Origin: Rostratula benghalensis
Lineage: Eukaryota > Chordata > Aves > Charadriiformes > Rostratulidae
NCBI GenBank assembly: GCA_013399305.1
Contig: VXAI01000194.1
Coordinates: 1,130,591-1,194,590 of the forward strand
Length of the DNA: 64,000 bases
Direction of reading: 5' to 3'
The position numbers were made by a program, and so were the translations under genes. The notes beneath the pieces are model-generated. The model had not been told where the DNA came from, made no database searches, and was given only the letters and a program-made list of their open reading frames with translations. This document shows positions 35,941 to 49,000 of this stretch, piece by piece (within the stretch, counting starts at the first letter, position 1; every line of letters begins with the position of its first letter).

Positions 35941-36873
35941 CAGATTAAAAATACCATCATCCCTATATCTATAACAGAATAATTGTGGAAACTGCAGCGT
36001 GCTCTGGACAAACTCCACCAGCAGCATCTTTTTGAAGGAGCACAGTCAATTTTTTTTTTGTTGGCAGCAAGGTGTGCCCCATCCATGGTGTGAGATGCTG
36101 CAATCGCTGGGCTGATGGCTGAGTTAGAAAACACAGCCTTTGTTCTGCTCTATCTGTGCCTGAGTCCCTAGAAAATATGAGAGTCTTGTGTAAACTCCTG
36201 CTAACCCATTCCCCAAACTGTTTATTTCGCTGGAGCACTCAAGTGACAGTGTTTGGGGGGTGGTGGTGCTGGTTTTGGTTTGCCCCCCCCGAGTTATACA
36301 TCTCTGCTCTCTGACTAAAGCCTCCCCATGGAGTTTAGGGCAATGGCTGGAATCTTGTGCCTGATGGCATTGTGAGAGCATGCTTTTAAAAATAAATACA
36401 AAAAGTTGCCTGAACTGCCCAGTTCTGTAATGAAGTTGCTAGTAGAAGCTTTATTTGGAGTATGGACTGAAAAAAGCTGGTCCTAAAAGCATCAAATCCA
36501 CTGTATGATGGGATAGGGCAAAATCTGCTCTTCTGGGTCTCCTTGCTTGTCTTTTCACAAAGCCTCCTTGGAAACATTTCCCTGTCTGCAGGCTGCCAGC
36601 ATCGCTCTGAAAATCGTAACCCAGAGCCTTTTGTGTTGGGCCCACAAGAAGGGTTTGCAAATTGCTTCTGAGGAACCCTCAGAAAGCAAAGGCAGGCAAA
36701 CATTGATGCTCTGTAAAAGTAGTCTCGATGGGTGATGTTTCTGATTTACTCAACGATATTAGTCTCTCTCTCTGGCTTCTGTAGTTCTACTGGCAAAGAA
36801 TGGCATGAGGAGTTATGCCAGTGGTGGTTTCCTGACTGCTCCCTTTCTAAGGAGTGCTGCAGAAAACTTCAGA

Positions 36874-37055
36874 ATAGAATCATAGAATTGACTGGGTTGG
36901 AAGAGCATCGAGTCTAGCTCTGATAAAACCCACCACCAACCCATGTCACTGAGCACTCTGTCAACCTGGCTCTTGAATCCCTCCAGGGATGGTTCCTCAA
37001 CTGCTGCTCTGGGCAAGCCCCTTCCAAGGCTTGAGAACCCTTTCAGTGTAAAAAA
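36874..37055 (-). mobile_element. CR1 LINE 3' fragment
   Basis: AATCATAGAATTGACTGGG, GGTTGGAAGAGC, CTCTGATAAAACCCACC, TCCCTCCAGGGATGGTTCC and CTCTGGGCAAG. A CR1 3' end in reverse orientation, same variant as the 22.4 kb copy. It ends near an A-run at 37050. 5'-truncated. Confidence 0.85.
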
Positions 37056-39580
37056 AAAATAATCTTCATAATACCCAGGAATTGGATACTTGGTTTGTGT
37101 GTTCTTCCCTGGCCATGGCCATTGCTTGGTTTGATTCAAGCTGGCTGTTTTGCTGTCAGGTCTGGTACTGGCCTAGACCAGCACTGGGAGCTGGCTGAAA
37201 TGACAGGAAAAACCATGGAGCAGACATTGCAAAGTAATTTGCTGATCTTTTTTTCTGGCTGGCTATAGATCCTTGGGCAATTTAAGCATGTCATACACAG
37301 CAATGGATAACACACTAATGCACTCCTCTGACTTCAGTCTCCCCAGAGGCTTTTACCACTTTTGTCACAGTGGGATCGTAGAGTGTCTCAGCCAGGCTTT
37401 AAGCAGCGTGAGTTCTGTCAGTTTGTGTTTATCCTCCACCTTTCTCTATCTTGGAGCAGTTCATCCAAGGAGTGTCTTGTTTTGGTAGCTGAGTGTTTTG
37501 GGTTTTCTTTAATGTGTGTGTTGCTATCTCCTGGTCTTGGCTAAGGCAGCATCAAAGTGAAATGCTTGACCCCTTGGGTGAAAGTTGGGGAGGTTTGTGA
37601 TGGATTCAAGGCTACGAGGGAGCAGAGGACAAAGGACCAGAGGGATGGGAGGAGAGCAGTGGCTGGTAGTGGTGACCAGGCAGTAATAGTTGTAAAGCTT
37701 TGGACCTCAGGAGAAGTAAGTGACAAATGGTATGGAGAAGGGTACGCAGGAACCAAAGTGAGTTATATCTGGTGAATCTCCTCCACTTGCTTCTGCTGTT
37801 GCAGATAATTCCATCGTATGATGGTGCTCTGTGGCCTCTGCAGGAGGTGGGGAGCAGTCAGCAGAAGACAGCTCCGTTTAACTACAACTAACAGCCAAGC
37901 TGGGGAGTCTTGTGATCCTTCAGCCAGATCCTTCAGTTCAACTCATGATCGGGGCTGTGCGATGAGTGGAGCAAGGGTGTCATGAGATGTTTGTGAGCGG
38001 CTGTCAACTGTTTTGAATGTTGACTTGATTTCTGCTTGCTTAATACCAGCCAGCAAAACTATCCTTGTGAAAACAGGAGCCCTAGGGCTCAGCTAGGAAA
38101 GGGACAGGGACCTCACGGGAGTCATCCTTGCTTTTAAAAAACAGGGGGGAAACTTTGAAGCAGTCTCCGCAAGGGAGTCAAGCGATAGATGTTGTACTCA
38201 CAGAAGATTGTCGCAGTTTTGTCTCCTGATGCTTGTGCTGTCCAGTTATCTAAGGCTGACAACATGTTGAATCCAAGTATCCCTTGAAACCTATTCTATT
38301 TCTTGTGCTCCTGTAAAAAGCTGAGTCTGGTCTTGCATTGCAGTGCTGCTGAAGTTGCTGATGTGTCCTACCAACTAAGCTATTGAGTTGCTTGTTCAAA
38401 AAACCCCATAACTAAGTGGAACTCCGTTTTATTATTATTATTTGTATGCATGCTGTTCCCTGGAGGCCCTCAAATTTGTGCCCTTCCTCCTTGTTTTCAT
38501 ATCCTGAAATGTCAGTTCCTCTTGCAGTTAAAAAATATTTGTTTAACATTTTGCCAGCCTGCATAAGAGGAGAAACAGACCCCCATGAATATTGTCTGGC
38601 CAAATAAGAACTGTGATGTAGGAATGTGGTCCCAATGGCTTCTTTGTCTCGGCGCTGGAGGGTGGCTGGAACACACAGAGCAACAAGCAGGTGCTTGATT
38701 TGCAGCTCTGAACTGTTTTCCTTTCCTTGTGTCTCTCTACGTGTGCTAAAAGAAGCTGCTGCTGGTCCAGATCTCAAGGACCTGGCCCCGTCTGACATCC
38801 AGGGAAACCTTGTTTAACACATGAAATCAGGTCCCATGCTTTCAGATAGAACCAGCTTCTGGTGATTTGTAGATGGATTCTAATAACTGCCTGGTTTTGA
38901 ATACTCAGAAGGTGTAAGAATGGCCTCTGGCAAAATAGTGAGATTTGAGAGGGGGAAGGGGGAAAGGAAACTTAAAACAATGATGGGTGCTGGGTTTGGT
39001 TTGTGGGGTCTAAGGATTTTCCCTTCGGTCAAGAGAGCAGACTTTTTTTCCACCTTCATTTTGATGGAAACTGAAGCTCTCTGTGGTGGTTTGTTTCCAG
39101 GAGCTAGGACTTCAAGAAAAATGCAAATATGAATGCAATAACTTAAATTCATGCAAGTTGTCAGCACTCAAAAGACATTAATGTGCTTTCAGAGCAGGGT
39201 AGAGCCAACTTCAGGCATGAAGTCGTGAATGACATCTAAATCCTGCCTTAGATTTATGGGTTAAGACTTCCAGTGAAATGGTGTGTGCAACAAAATCCAC
39301 AGATCACCCTTTCCTTACCAAATATTTGGAGTGATTCCTGCTGGGATCTGACTTGCTGCAATCAAAGAAGCTGAGGTGGTGGTCAAACCTCAAATCTACG
39401 ATGGCGATTCTGCCATCTCCTCCCAACTGCCTGCTGCTGATTCAGGAGCAATGGGCAGGGCTGGCTCTTCGTTAGGTTCTGGGTCTGCTCACTCTCTTCT
39501 CTGTCCTCTCTGCACAGAGACCAGAAGCCTCCACATTGCTCTGGAACCTGTGCATGAGTTCCCTGATGGGGTTTTTATGC

Positions 39581-39600
39581 TTTTTTTTTTTTTTTTTTTT
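39581..39600. repeat. Poly(T) tract, 20 bases
   Basis: Uninterrupted T run within SLC45A3 intron 1; no associated element was seen. Confidence 0.8.
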
Positions 39601-40380
39601 CCCATCAGCAATGCTCCTTCTGGAGATGCTGGGCTGTGTTCTGCCTCTGGAGAAGCATCTGCTGCTGCTCTGGGGTGTCACCCTGCTCCTTTCCTCCCTG
39701 CCCAGGGCTGTGTTACCCCTTGTGCTGGGAGAGGGTACCCAAAGCCTTTCCATGACCTACAAGACCTGAGGTGGTGCTGCTGCTGTTGCTCTCCCATTTA
39801 GTGCTCCATCCCGTGATGTGCTGGTTATCGCTGTGCTACCTTGCTCTGCATTCTGGGGGGGAAAAAAAAAAAACCCAACCCCAAAATTCTTCCTTTGCGT
39901 AGAGCTGTGTGAACAGAATAAAGGCTTGTTCTGGGTGCAGAGAGAGGAGCTTCCTTGTGGGTCCGTGGCGAGAGGCAGCTCATAAAAACAAAGAGATGGA
40001 GCACAAAGGAACAATGGGATGACAGTGGCTTTCTGTGGCGGTGGTCTGTGTGTACCAGGTACCGGCTCTCGGCGTGACGAGGGGGGTGGCTTTGTGTGGC
40101 CACTGTTGCTGTTGGGCTCCAGAGGTGTTTTTGGGGAATGTTTAATGACAAACGGCTCCTGTGTGCGAGGGGCGGTGGGAGCAGCTGGAGCAACGCTGGA
40201 ACAAAAGGCTGCTGTGCTACAGCCAAGGCCGACTGAGCAATTAATGGGCCTGGAAGGGTTGGCTTTTTGTGAGAATTGACTGAAGCAAGGTTTAGGAGAG
40301 TGGCTGAATGTAGTCTGGAGAGGGAGTCTGACCATGCATGTGAAAAGGAGAGCATAGGAATTACACAGAGGATAACTGAA

Positions 40381-40407
40381 GGGAGGGAGGGAAGGAAGGA
40401 AGGAAGG
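40381..40407. repeat. (GGGA)/(GGAA) simple repeat
   Basis: GGGAGGGAGGGAAGGAAGG followed by further GGAA units, a short purine tetranucleotide microsatellite. GGAA arrays can bind ETS factors, but this one is short. Confidence 0.8.
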
Positions 40408-43400
40408 ATGCTTCCCAGCTATTAAATCTCTCAGCCCATGGATATTGTTTCAGGGGAAATTCTTGCAACCTCAGTGCTTGAGATCCATCCATCCAGACTG
40501 GACAAATCACTGGAGAATGTGCTGTTGGGAGCAGCCCTGCAGCAGCCCCAGGGAAGATGATTCAACAGGGCCTCTTTCATCTTTGATTTCTGCGAACAGA
40601 GTCTACATTTGTGCTGCCCCCAGATACTCCCATTCATCACTGTCTGTGGCCAATGTTGATAGCAGCTCCTAAGCCTTTTGGGCAAGAGCAGGGAATGTGA
40701 GCTATCCCCTCTGCTAACAGCAGACTCTGGCTGAGGCTAGTTAGCACACGCTGATGCACAGCCAGAAAACAGCCCGGGACGGCGATGAGCTCTCTCCTGG
40801 CTCTTTCTGGGCAAAGCCAGCCCTTTGCCTGCCCGAGGTGCCCTGGCTCTTTGCCCAAGGCAGCCTAGAGCACATCGTGGGACGTATCAGAAGTCTTTCT
40901 GCTCCATTTGTAGCTCGCTGAACTTTACCCCACTAAGTAGGGGCAAGGGAGAGCCCGGCGCGGAAAGAAAATCCTGCCTCTACTGGGAGTCTGAAATGCA
41001 CAAACTTCCATTTATCCCCTGGCACTGCTGCAGGCGTTTTCAGCAAGCTCTGAGTAACTTCGTGCTCAGGCTGCTTTCCTGCCTGTCCTCCTCGATAGAT
41101 AGGTGTGTGTCTGTGCTCTGCATCCGAGCAAGAAGCACCAACCAAGGGCAGCAAAAAAAAAAGCCTGAGTCCTCCCGCTCAGAGGGCTCTGCAAAATCCA
41201 GGGAGCTTTGAACTTGAACTCCATGCTAAAAAAGCTAATAATTTAGGGCTGATACTCTTTCCAGGGCTCAAAACAGAAGTCAAGGTCCTGTTCTTAAGGA
41301 GAGATGGGGAGAGAGGTGAGGGGTGTGTGTGGTAAAAATGCCTCGGTCCATTCACCTCCTATAGAAGTGGTGGCTTTGAGCAGTGTCTTTTGAAAAGTGG
41401 AGAACTCCCAGACACTCTGTGCTGCTGTGTGTTCTGTGTGAGCGGGTACAGCTTAATGTTCAATCCCTGCACCTTCAGAGACCATAACACATTAAAACTG
41501 ATGTCGAGAACAGGGAAAGGAAAAGCCTTCTTAAGTTTCCCAGAAAGATCTTCCAGTGAAACTTATCTGTCTTAAAAAAAAAATAGAATCTGATTCCTTC
41601 TTATCTTTGCAATTGCACAGGCAATTTCAGAAGTCAAATCATAGAATCTTATGTTTTCAGACCCAGGCCTCATGACTGGTCTGCATTGATAAGGAAAAGA
41701 CTCTGTGCTCCAGCAGTGATCTGAGGGCCCTCCGTGACACGGAGGAGATGCTGTGATGCAGGCAAAAGTCAGAGCTTCTGCACAGTTTTTACTACTATAG
41801 GCACGTAAATCTGCCGTTCATACACGAAAGATCTCAGGACTCTGATGTGCAGTCTTTGACCTTAAAGCACCCCAGAAAAATCCTGTCATTCCCTGCACAC
41901 ATGTTCTTCCCGTGTCCCTTTGGCTGAGGGCTGTGTGACAGAAGGTGCTGTCCTGATGGTCTGGTGTATTGGCGTGAGCTCGGCTCCAAGAGGGTGGACT
42001 GGGAGCACTGGTGTCAGTGGGGTGGAAATGGTGCAACAGCCAGGCGGTGGGGACAGCGATACCTTACAGGAGCTCCCAGTCCAAAGTATTTGGAGAGTGC
42101 TGCTGTATTCCCATTACCTTTGAGTGCTCCCACTGTGGGTGGCTGCCGATTCTGTGGCCGTTCTTGCACCAGTTCTGATCTGAGTGGCTGCAAAATCACA
42201 TCTCGGAGCAGGGGGGTAAAACCCAGCCATTCCCAGGGGGGCTCTGGGGCCGCTGCCCGGCTCCTTTGCCTCTCGTGCGCTCCGGGTCTGGTGTGAGTGA
42301 TGGGGGTTCTGTACTCACAGCTGTCTTGGGGCTATTCCTCAAGCTGCAAAGGCTCTTTTGTCTCATTCAAAGCCATGACCTCATTTTAGAGACAGAAAAC
42401 AGAGCGGGAGAAACCCACCAACCTGCCAGCCGAGGTCAAAGGGCTCGCCGAGAGATATGTTAGCATCAAACTTCTCGGGCAGGGACACAAATAACTGGAA
42501 TTGCAGACCAGAAAATTACCATGAAAAAATGGACTAACTACCATGTGATTACAAAAGAGCCCATTAGTTCTGTGTGTGTCTAGGACTGAAAGTGTATCCT
42601 TTGAGGAAGAGCACGAGGTCACGCTCCCAAAACTCGAAGCTAAAGGGGCTGTGTGAGTCTCTGCCCGCTGCTCTCCGAGGGCTGACGTGCGTGGAGCTTT
42701 AGGTGGTTGCTCTCCTCCCTCTTCCCTGGGCAGACGTGACTTCTGGCAAAAAAAAAAAAGGGGAGCTTGGACTTCAGTGTTGGGGGGCAGCAGCTCCTGC
42801 TGGGGTTCAAGTTGTCAGACCCCTTACTGCTGCCTGAGAATCAGCCTGTTGGGGTGCTCTTTGGGCTCAGGAGCACCCCGTCAGCCCTCCTGCTGGGGCA
42901 CGGGGGTTTGTTTCTGCACAGCTCCTGGCCACCACTGGCCCGGGGGCTGTGGTTGTTGGTCTGGATCTGCAGCCTCACGTGTCAGTGCCAGCCATGGCCA
43001 TTGCTCTGGCCCCTGGTTTTTTGCCAGTGCATCAGATTTGTCCTCTCCACCCCAAGACTGGTCCTGAGACTCAGGCAGCCCCATGACTGTCACAGCTTTC
43101 CGAATGAAGCCAGGATCATGGGGTAGAAGTCCCAGAGCCACCTTGGAGGTGTTGGCTTTGCTGAGAGTCAGATGTCCCATTACACAGCATTTGCGTGGCT
43201 GTTGGAAACAAGAAGTTTGAATTTCACTTCCCGTTTTCCCAGCCCTGTGAGGAGGCGTTGCACAGCAGACACAGTGAAGCAGGTGGGGGTTCTGTCTTCC
43301 CATCTCTCCTCTGTAACACATGGGGAAATTATTCTTCCTTTACTCAGCACGAGTGATTAAAGCTCAGGAGCTCAGTGTCGCTGTTTTCGGTGTTGCAGTG

Positions 43401-46400
43401 ACCCATGTAGCATGTAGAGGGATTGCCGTGTCTTCTCTCCCAGTAATGGCCTTCCATCAGGACTGGTTTGTTCTCCTCTTTGCCAGTTCCAGGTTGCTGG
43501 TGTAAGTGCTTTGCTATCTGCTTTCCCAGTTTCATCTCTCCCTAAGAAGGCTTACAGTAATGCAAACCTGAGAAATCCCATGGGCTTGCCGAGGCCAGGC
43601 TGGTGGATGGAGGACTTCATAGCTCAATAACTGGGTGGTGACGACCAGCACAAAACTTTCTGTGCAGTTAGTGGTTTTATTTAGGTTGTAGCTGTGGTGG
43701 AAGAAAACACAGATTCATTGTCCAAGCAGACATTCACAGAGTTTAGGTGAGTGTGATCTTTCTTTAGCTTTGCCAGTGGGGACCCCAGCGAAGATGCTGT
43801 GAGTGTTAGAGAAGCCTGCGTTGGGTGTTCTGCAGGGGTTTTGAAGGACTGTTGGGCTGCAGGGATCTGGGGATTGTGTAGGACATGGGGTGACAGTGGC
43901 TATGGGACACTGACAGAGCTGGTCACCATCAGGAGAAGGTTGGGTGCTCCTCCATGGCTGGGTGCAGACCCTGCCTGTGCCAGGACGTGTCCGTGGGTCC
44001 ATCTGGGCACAGCAGGCATCTCCTGGAGCCTCCTTGGGTGGGAGGTGCACCCTGGTGTGACCGGGGCCAGCTCTGCTGCGGGGTCCCAAGGCGGGGGGGT
44101 CGGAGCCACCTGTTGGAGCTCCAGACACGGGGAAGCTGCTGCCCTTCTTAACAGCCTCCGTCGCTTTTTTTCCTCGCTCCTTGCTTCCCGGTATTCCCTT
44201 TACAACCAGCCCTTTGTGCTGTGGGCTACAGCAGCTGGGTGGAGTGTTTCAGGCTCAAGTGTAATTTCAGTGCCTTTAAAAGCCTTTGGAGGGCTGCTGC
44301 TTTTTTTTTTTTTTTTTTCCCCCCATTCCCCCCCCCTTCTTCTGAAGAGGACAGCAACGCCAACAAGGGATAATTTGATGGATTACTCTGCGGGGCTGAG
44401 GGGCTCTCCTTAATCCCCTTTGTGGTCCTGTTTGACTAGACGCGTAGCAGAAGCCCCCAGCCCCAGGCAGAGAAAAGGCAGCTCAGCAGGGTGGGTTTCA
44501 CACACTGACATATAAATACGGGCCCTGGTCATGTGGTGCTGGATATAATCTGTGCCCGTTACCACGCTGCAGAGAAGGGGGGCACCTGGAGGGGGCTTAT
44601 TTTTTCCCCTCTCCAGTTGCAATTTACATTTTCATTCTTCTACTAAAAATAATTAAAACAACAAAAAAAAAAAAAAGAAAAGAGAGGAGGGGGTGGGGAA
44701 AAGGCTGACTCAAACCAAGCGCCGGGGTGATGGATGCACCAAAAATGAGCTCAAGTGAAAAGCAGAACTATATCGGCTCTCATTTCCTCTCCTCCCCCAA
44801 AACAGGGGCTCCTCTCATGAATAAAAGCAAGAACTTGGGTTGTGCAGTAGCAAAACAAAGCTGTGGCTCCGAGGCAGAGCCAGCCAACCTTGTCTGCTGG
44901 TCTTGAGTCCTTCATAGCAGACCTGAGGCTGGCTCGGGGAAAGGTGAGAAGAAGGAGCGAGGCTCTCGAGAGCGGAGGCTGAAAATGCTGCTTCTTCAGT
45001 TGAGTTGTGTGTATTTCGGAGTGTGTGAGGCTTCTGTGTGCTTACTGAAGTTTGGTGATCAGATGTAAGATCATCCCGCAGGCAGAAGCAGTCCCATTGC
45101 GGTCTGAAGATCCCTCTGCAGCTGATCTCAGCTGTGGGATACTTACTGGGGCTCTCCTCCATTCCATCGCGGCTGAACTGGGCCCTCCAGTGAGGTCACC
45201 TTCTGTGGTGGCCCTGATGGAAGGGAAGGTTTCAGCCCTTCAGCCTTGGTCCCTGCTTGACTGCAGGAAACAGGGTGCCAGCTTCTCTCTGCACCGTATC
45301 TCAGCCATGTTCCTCCTGGCTTGGACTGCAGCAGGGTTCCTCAGGCAGCCTGGAGCCTGTGGCCACCACTGGGCTAGCGTGGCAATGATGCTTGCTGGCT
45401 TTGGGAGAGTGAATGACACCCTTTGGCATCTCTGTGAGCTCCGGGCTGGTGTCTGTCCCTTTGAGAAGCACAGCAAGTGCCCAAAGTGTCAGCGTGTCCT
45501 CCTGACCCCGTCAGTCAGACAAGGTTCCTGGTTGTAACGGGGAGGAGCAGGAGGAGGACGGGCTGGAAGTGGCCACCACTCTTTGCTGCTGTATCTTTTT
45601 CCAGTGGTCAAACAGGCAGGCACGGGAGCGAAGGCAGACAAAGCCTGGGAAGAAACCCCCTGCCAGGAGCAGTTCCTTCAGGAGCAGGTTGTGGGTCAGG
45701 TCAGTGGAGCCTGGGGGCTGCCCTGCTGGCTGTTTGGTGTTTGCATTGCAGGGTGAGGGTGGAGTGTCCATAGAGCTATTGGCACGGCTCCCGAAAGGAG
45801 CGTGAGATGCCAGAGACCTGCAGGGTGAAGGGCGAGTGGGGCAGATCTTTCTCCACCCTGGAAAGCATCCTCTCTGTACAACAGGCAGAGCAAGGACCAT
45901 GCTGTTGGCCTGCTGGGCTGGGAAAGCATCCTTTCCTAGCTCCCACTCTTAAGTATCTTGGTCTTATCTCTCTCACAGTGACCTTCATTTGCCTTTCCCC
46001 AGTGCCTTTGCTTCATCCAGTGGAGGAATGTGGGCCAGTGCCCTGTTTCACACACCCTTGCTGCTTGCTATGAAACACAGAAGACACTCAACAGTCACTT
46101 GCCCCCACAGATGCACCTTCACCTGAAGGAATCACTGATATCTGAAAAAAAAAAAAAAAAAAGCCTCCCAAAGCTTCTGCAGACGGGAAGGAGTCCCTTG
46201 GGCTGGCTGTGGAACAGCCCAACCCTGTGAACCATCAGGAATAACCAGCTCCCAGGTCAGGAGAGCCAAAGGCAGAGGGGGGGGTGTCACTGGGTGGCTT
46301 CTGCCCCACCTCTGCTCCCTGGCAGTTGTGGACATGTCCTAGTAGCTCTGTAATTACTTGTGCTCTGCAGTTGAGGCAGCGGGAACCTGGCAAGACTTGA

Positions 46401-46908
46401 GATTGCATCTCAGACTCCAGCTCGGTGAGCCCCAGCCATGGCAGGGAAGGTGAGCAGCTCGGTGGTTGTGGGGCTGAGCACCCACCCTGAGTGGGTGCAG
46501 TCTGGTATAGTGGGAGAAAGTGGGAGAGGCAGCCCCCTGAAAATAACCAGCTGGTGGCTGCAGGTGCTTAAAACTTGGCCCTTTCTTCTCTCTTTGGCTT
46601 CTGACTTTTCTGTTCACCAAAGGGCGAGGGTAGTGAACCGCCTTTGGTCTCCTCTGTTGGGCCAGGGATCAGGAGAGCAGCGGCACGAAAGGTCCTGAGC
46701 TGGACTTTGGCTTTTGGATTGCCCCAAAAGCAGGATGGTCACGTTGTAGGTGCTGCAATGAAACATTTGCAGCGCTGGCAGGAACGAACCAGCCCCCAGT
46801 CCTGACAAATTGACAGGTCTGTGTGGAAGATCTCCTGAGCTGCCATGGGGACCTGTCCCTTCCCAAAACTCTGGATGCATCTGTAGCATCTAGCATTTCT
46901 CCTGGAGC

Positions 46909-46925
46909 TATATATATATATATAT
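46909..46925. repeat. (TA)n microsatellite
   Basis: Seventeen-base alternating TA run followed by TGTATGTG, a small dinucleotide repeat in intron 1. Confidence 0.8.
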
Positions 46926-48572
46926 GTATGTGCTGGTGTCTGAGCTGCTGAATGCTGCACCGTGGGGTGAGGGAGGGAATTTCAAATGGGCTGGGATGCC
47001 TGGGTCTTCCTTGTTCTTGTCGGAGGGGATTGCTCTTTCCCTGAAGAGCTGCTGAGGCCGGTAGAATGGAGCCCCTGAGCTCAAAGGAAACGGGGAGTTA
47101 ATTCAGAGAGACTAAAAAAATCTCCCATCCCTGCTTAATGACCGCCCCCTTCTCTCCAGGCTGTGAATGGGGTCAAGGAGATTTGGGAAGGGGTAGGGGG
47201 GGGAAGAAGGGGAGAGGGTCAGGAGGGGTCAGGTGAGTTTTCCATTTCAGCCCGCGCGAGGCTGCCAGAGCTATTCTCCATGGTGCATCTCACATTCAGC
47301 TGCAGTGAAAGGACACTGATAGCTGTGAAAGGGTCTGGCACTGGATGAACAGCCCTTCCCTGAGCTCTCCTCTTGTGCTGTCTCCCACCCCTTTCTTCCA
47401 AAGGGCTTCCAGGGAGCGGGGAATTAATAACATCCATGAAGAGCCCCTTGGAAGGTTGGAAATGTAACGCAGCGGTTATGAATGGGAAACCCCAAGGGCT
47501 GGTAATACCCATCGCCCTCCCCTCTCTCTGCTGCCTGTTGGGAATTGGGTTCCAATTCCTGCCATGAGAGGAGGGGGGATGTGGGTCCCTCTCACCTGGG
47601 AAATGCTGGACCAGAGCAGCACCCCTTGAGCTCCCCACACAGCCCATACCACCCCCCTCCGACACTTCCACGAAAAGCTCCGGCTTTTCCTTTGCTGCAG
47701 AGGCTTTTCTGGAGGTTTTTTTCCCCCTCCCCCCCCCATATAAGACAGGGCTGAGGTTATTACAGAGCCCTGATGGGTCACAGGGAGTTGATGAATCCAA
47801 TTCTGTGTTGTTTGATCATTACTGTGGCTGTTTGTCAGAACTCCGGGGTGGGTGCACGACCGTCATAAATCAGAGAGGCTGCTACCACATTTAATAACAT
47901 TTCTTGTCCCTTCTGCACCCATCTGGGAGACCGGGAGGATTATGGCGTGGCAGGGTGTGGATTCTTCTGAGGAATAAATGAGGGGGTTTTTTTCTCTGCC
48001 ACAGAACTACACCCAAGTTTTATTTTTAAACTGTCCATCACTCTCTGTTTGGGAACTGCTTAGATGTGAGTACTTGTAGGATCCTACGTTGGAAAGATGT
48101 GAAGGGATTGGGAGGAGCAGAGGCTTCTTTCAGCACTTTGCTCCTGCCTGTCTGTCAGTGCCTGTCTCTTCAGGTGTCTCGGGGTTTGTTTCCTCTCTGA
48201 GAACCCGGAGCAACGTCTGGTGGAGGGAGAGGAAGTGGGGAAGGAACATCTCCTGGCGATGGCACTGCTTTGTGTAAACGAGCCCGTACACCTGACATCA
48301 GCGGTAAATTCACTCCTGTTTCCACACCGAATTCCGATGCTGGGTTTCCTCAAGCAGGGCCTGGCTGTGTCTGTGCTGCGCTGGGCACGGGAAGGCATTT
48401 GTCAAAGCTGTAGCACATGAACAGGGGACAGACTCTGAGTCGGGGGAAATGGGTGACTCCAATCTGCTGGCTCACTGCCTTTGGAAAAATGGACTCTTGG
48501 AAACTGCTTCACCCCTGCTCCTGCTCCCTGCTGGTGCTGCTGGATGGGTTGCTCTCGGCAGAGTGCCTGCCT

Positions 48573-49000
48573 TCATAGCATCAGAGAATGGTTTGAGTGG
48601 GAAGGGACCTCAAAGCCCATCCAGTGCCACCCCCTGCCCTGGACAGGGACACCTCCCACCAGCCCAGGTTGCTCCAAGCCCCCTCCAACCTGGCCTTGAA
48701 CCCCTCCAGGGATGGGGCAGCCACAGCTTCTCTGGGCAACCTGGGCCAGGCTCTCACCACCCTCACAGCAAAAGATTTCTTCCCCAGGTCTCATCTAAAT
48801 TTCCCCTTTTTCAGTCTAAAACTGTTCCCCCTCCTCCTATGGCTCCACCTCCTGATCAAGAGTTCCCTCCCCATCTCTTCTGGAGCCCCTTTAGGGACTG
48901 GAAGGGGCTCCAAGGTCTCCCTGGAGCCTTCTCTTCTCCAGGCTGAACCCCCTGACTCTCTCAGCCTGTCCTCCCAGCAGGGGGGCTTCCTCCCTGTCCT
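48573..49000 (-). mobile_element. CR1 LINE 3' fragment with ORF2 remnant
   Basis: CR1 3' end in reverse orientation: GCATCAGAGAATGG, GGGAAGGGACCTCAAAG, CCACCCCCTGCCCTGGACAG, CTGGCCTTGAACCCCTCCAG and GGGCAACCTGGGCCAGG. The minus strand keeps CR1 ORF2 C-terminal signatures in different frames (VAQRSCGCPIPGGVQGQ; RRRGNSFRLKKGKFR; SLEKRRLQGDL), so the frame is broken. About 430 bases; 5'-truncated. Confidence 0.92.

Noticed and set aside
39757..40335. 192- and 176-codon overlapping minus-strand frames
   Set aside because: Two unrelated frames overlap the same DNA and both translate an A/T run; no motif supports either.
43799..44413. 204-codon plus-strand open frame in SLC45A3 intron 1
   Set aside because: Includes a translated poly(T) tract (Phe run) and lacks any family motif, so it is a chance open frame.
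44500..44525. TATA-like ACATATAAATACGGG
   Set aside because: Isolated AT-rich motif with no exon, CpG block or initiator context downstream.
47219..47800. 193-codon minus-strand frame
   Set aside because: No domain; read from purine-rich simple sequence; competing frames on the other strand.
48965..48985. Second CTCF-like string (CCAGCAGGGGGGC)
   Set aside because: Carries one extra G that breaks the core spacing and lies in CR1-derived sequence.
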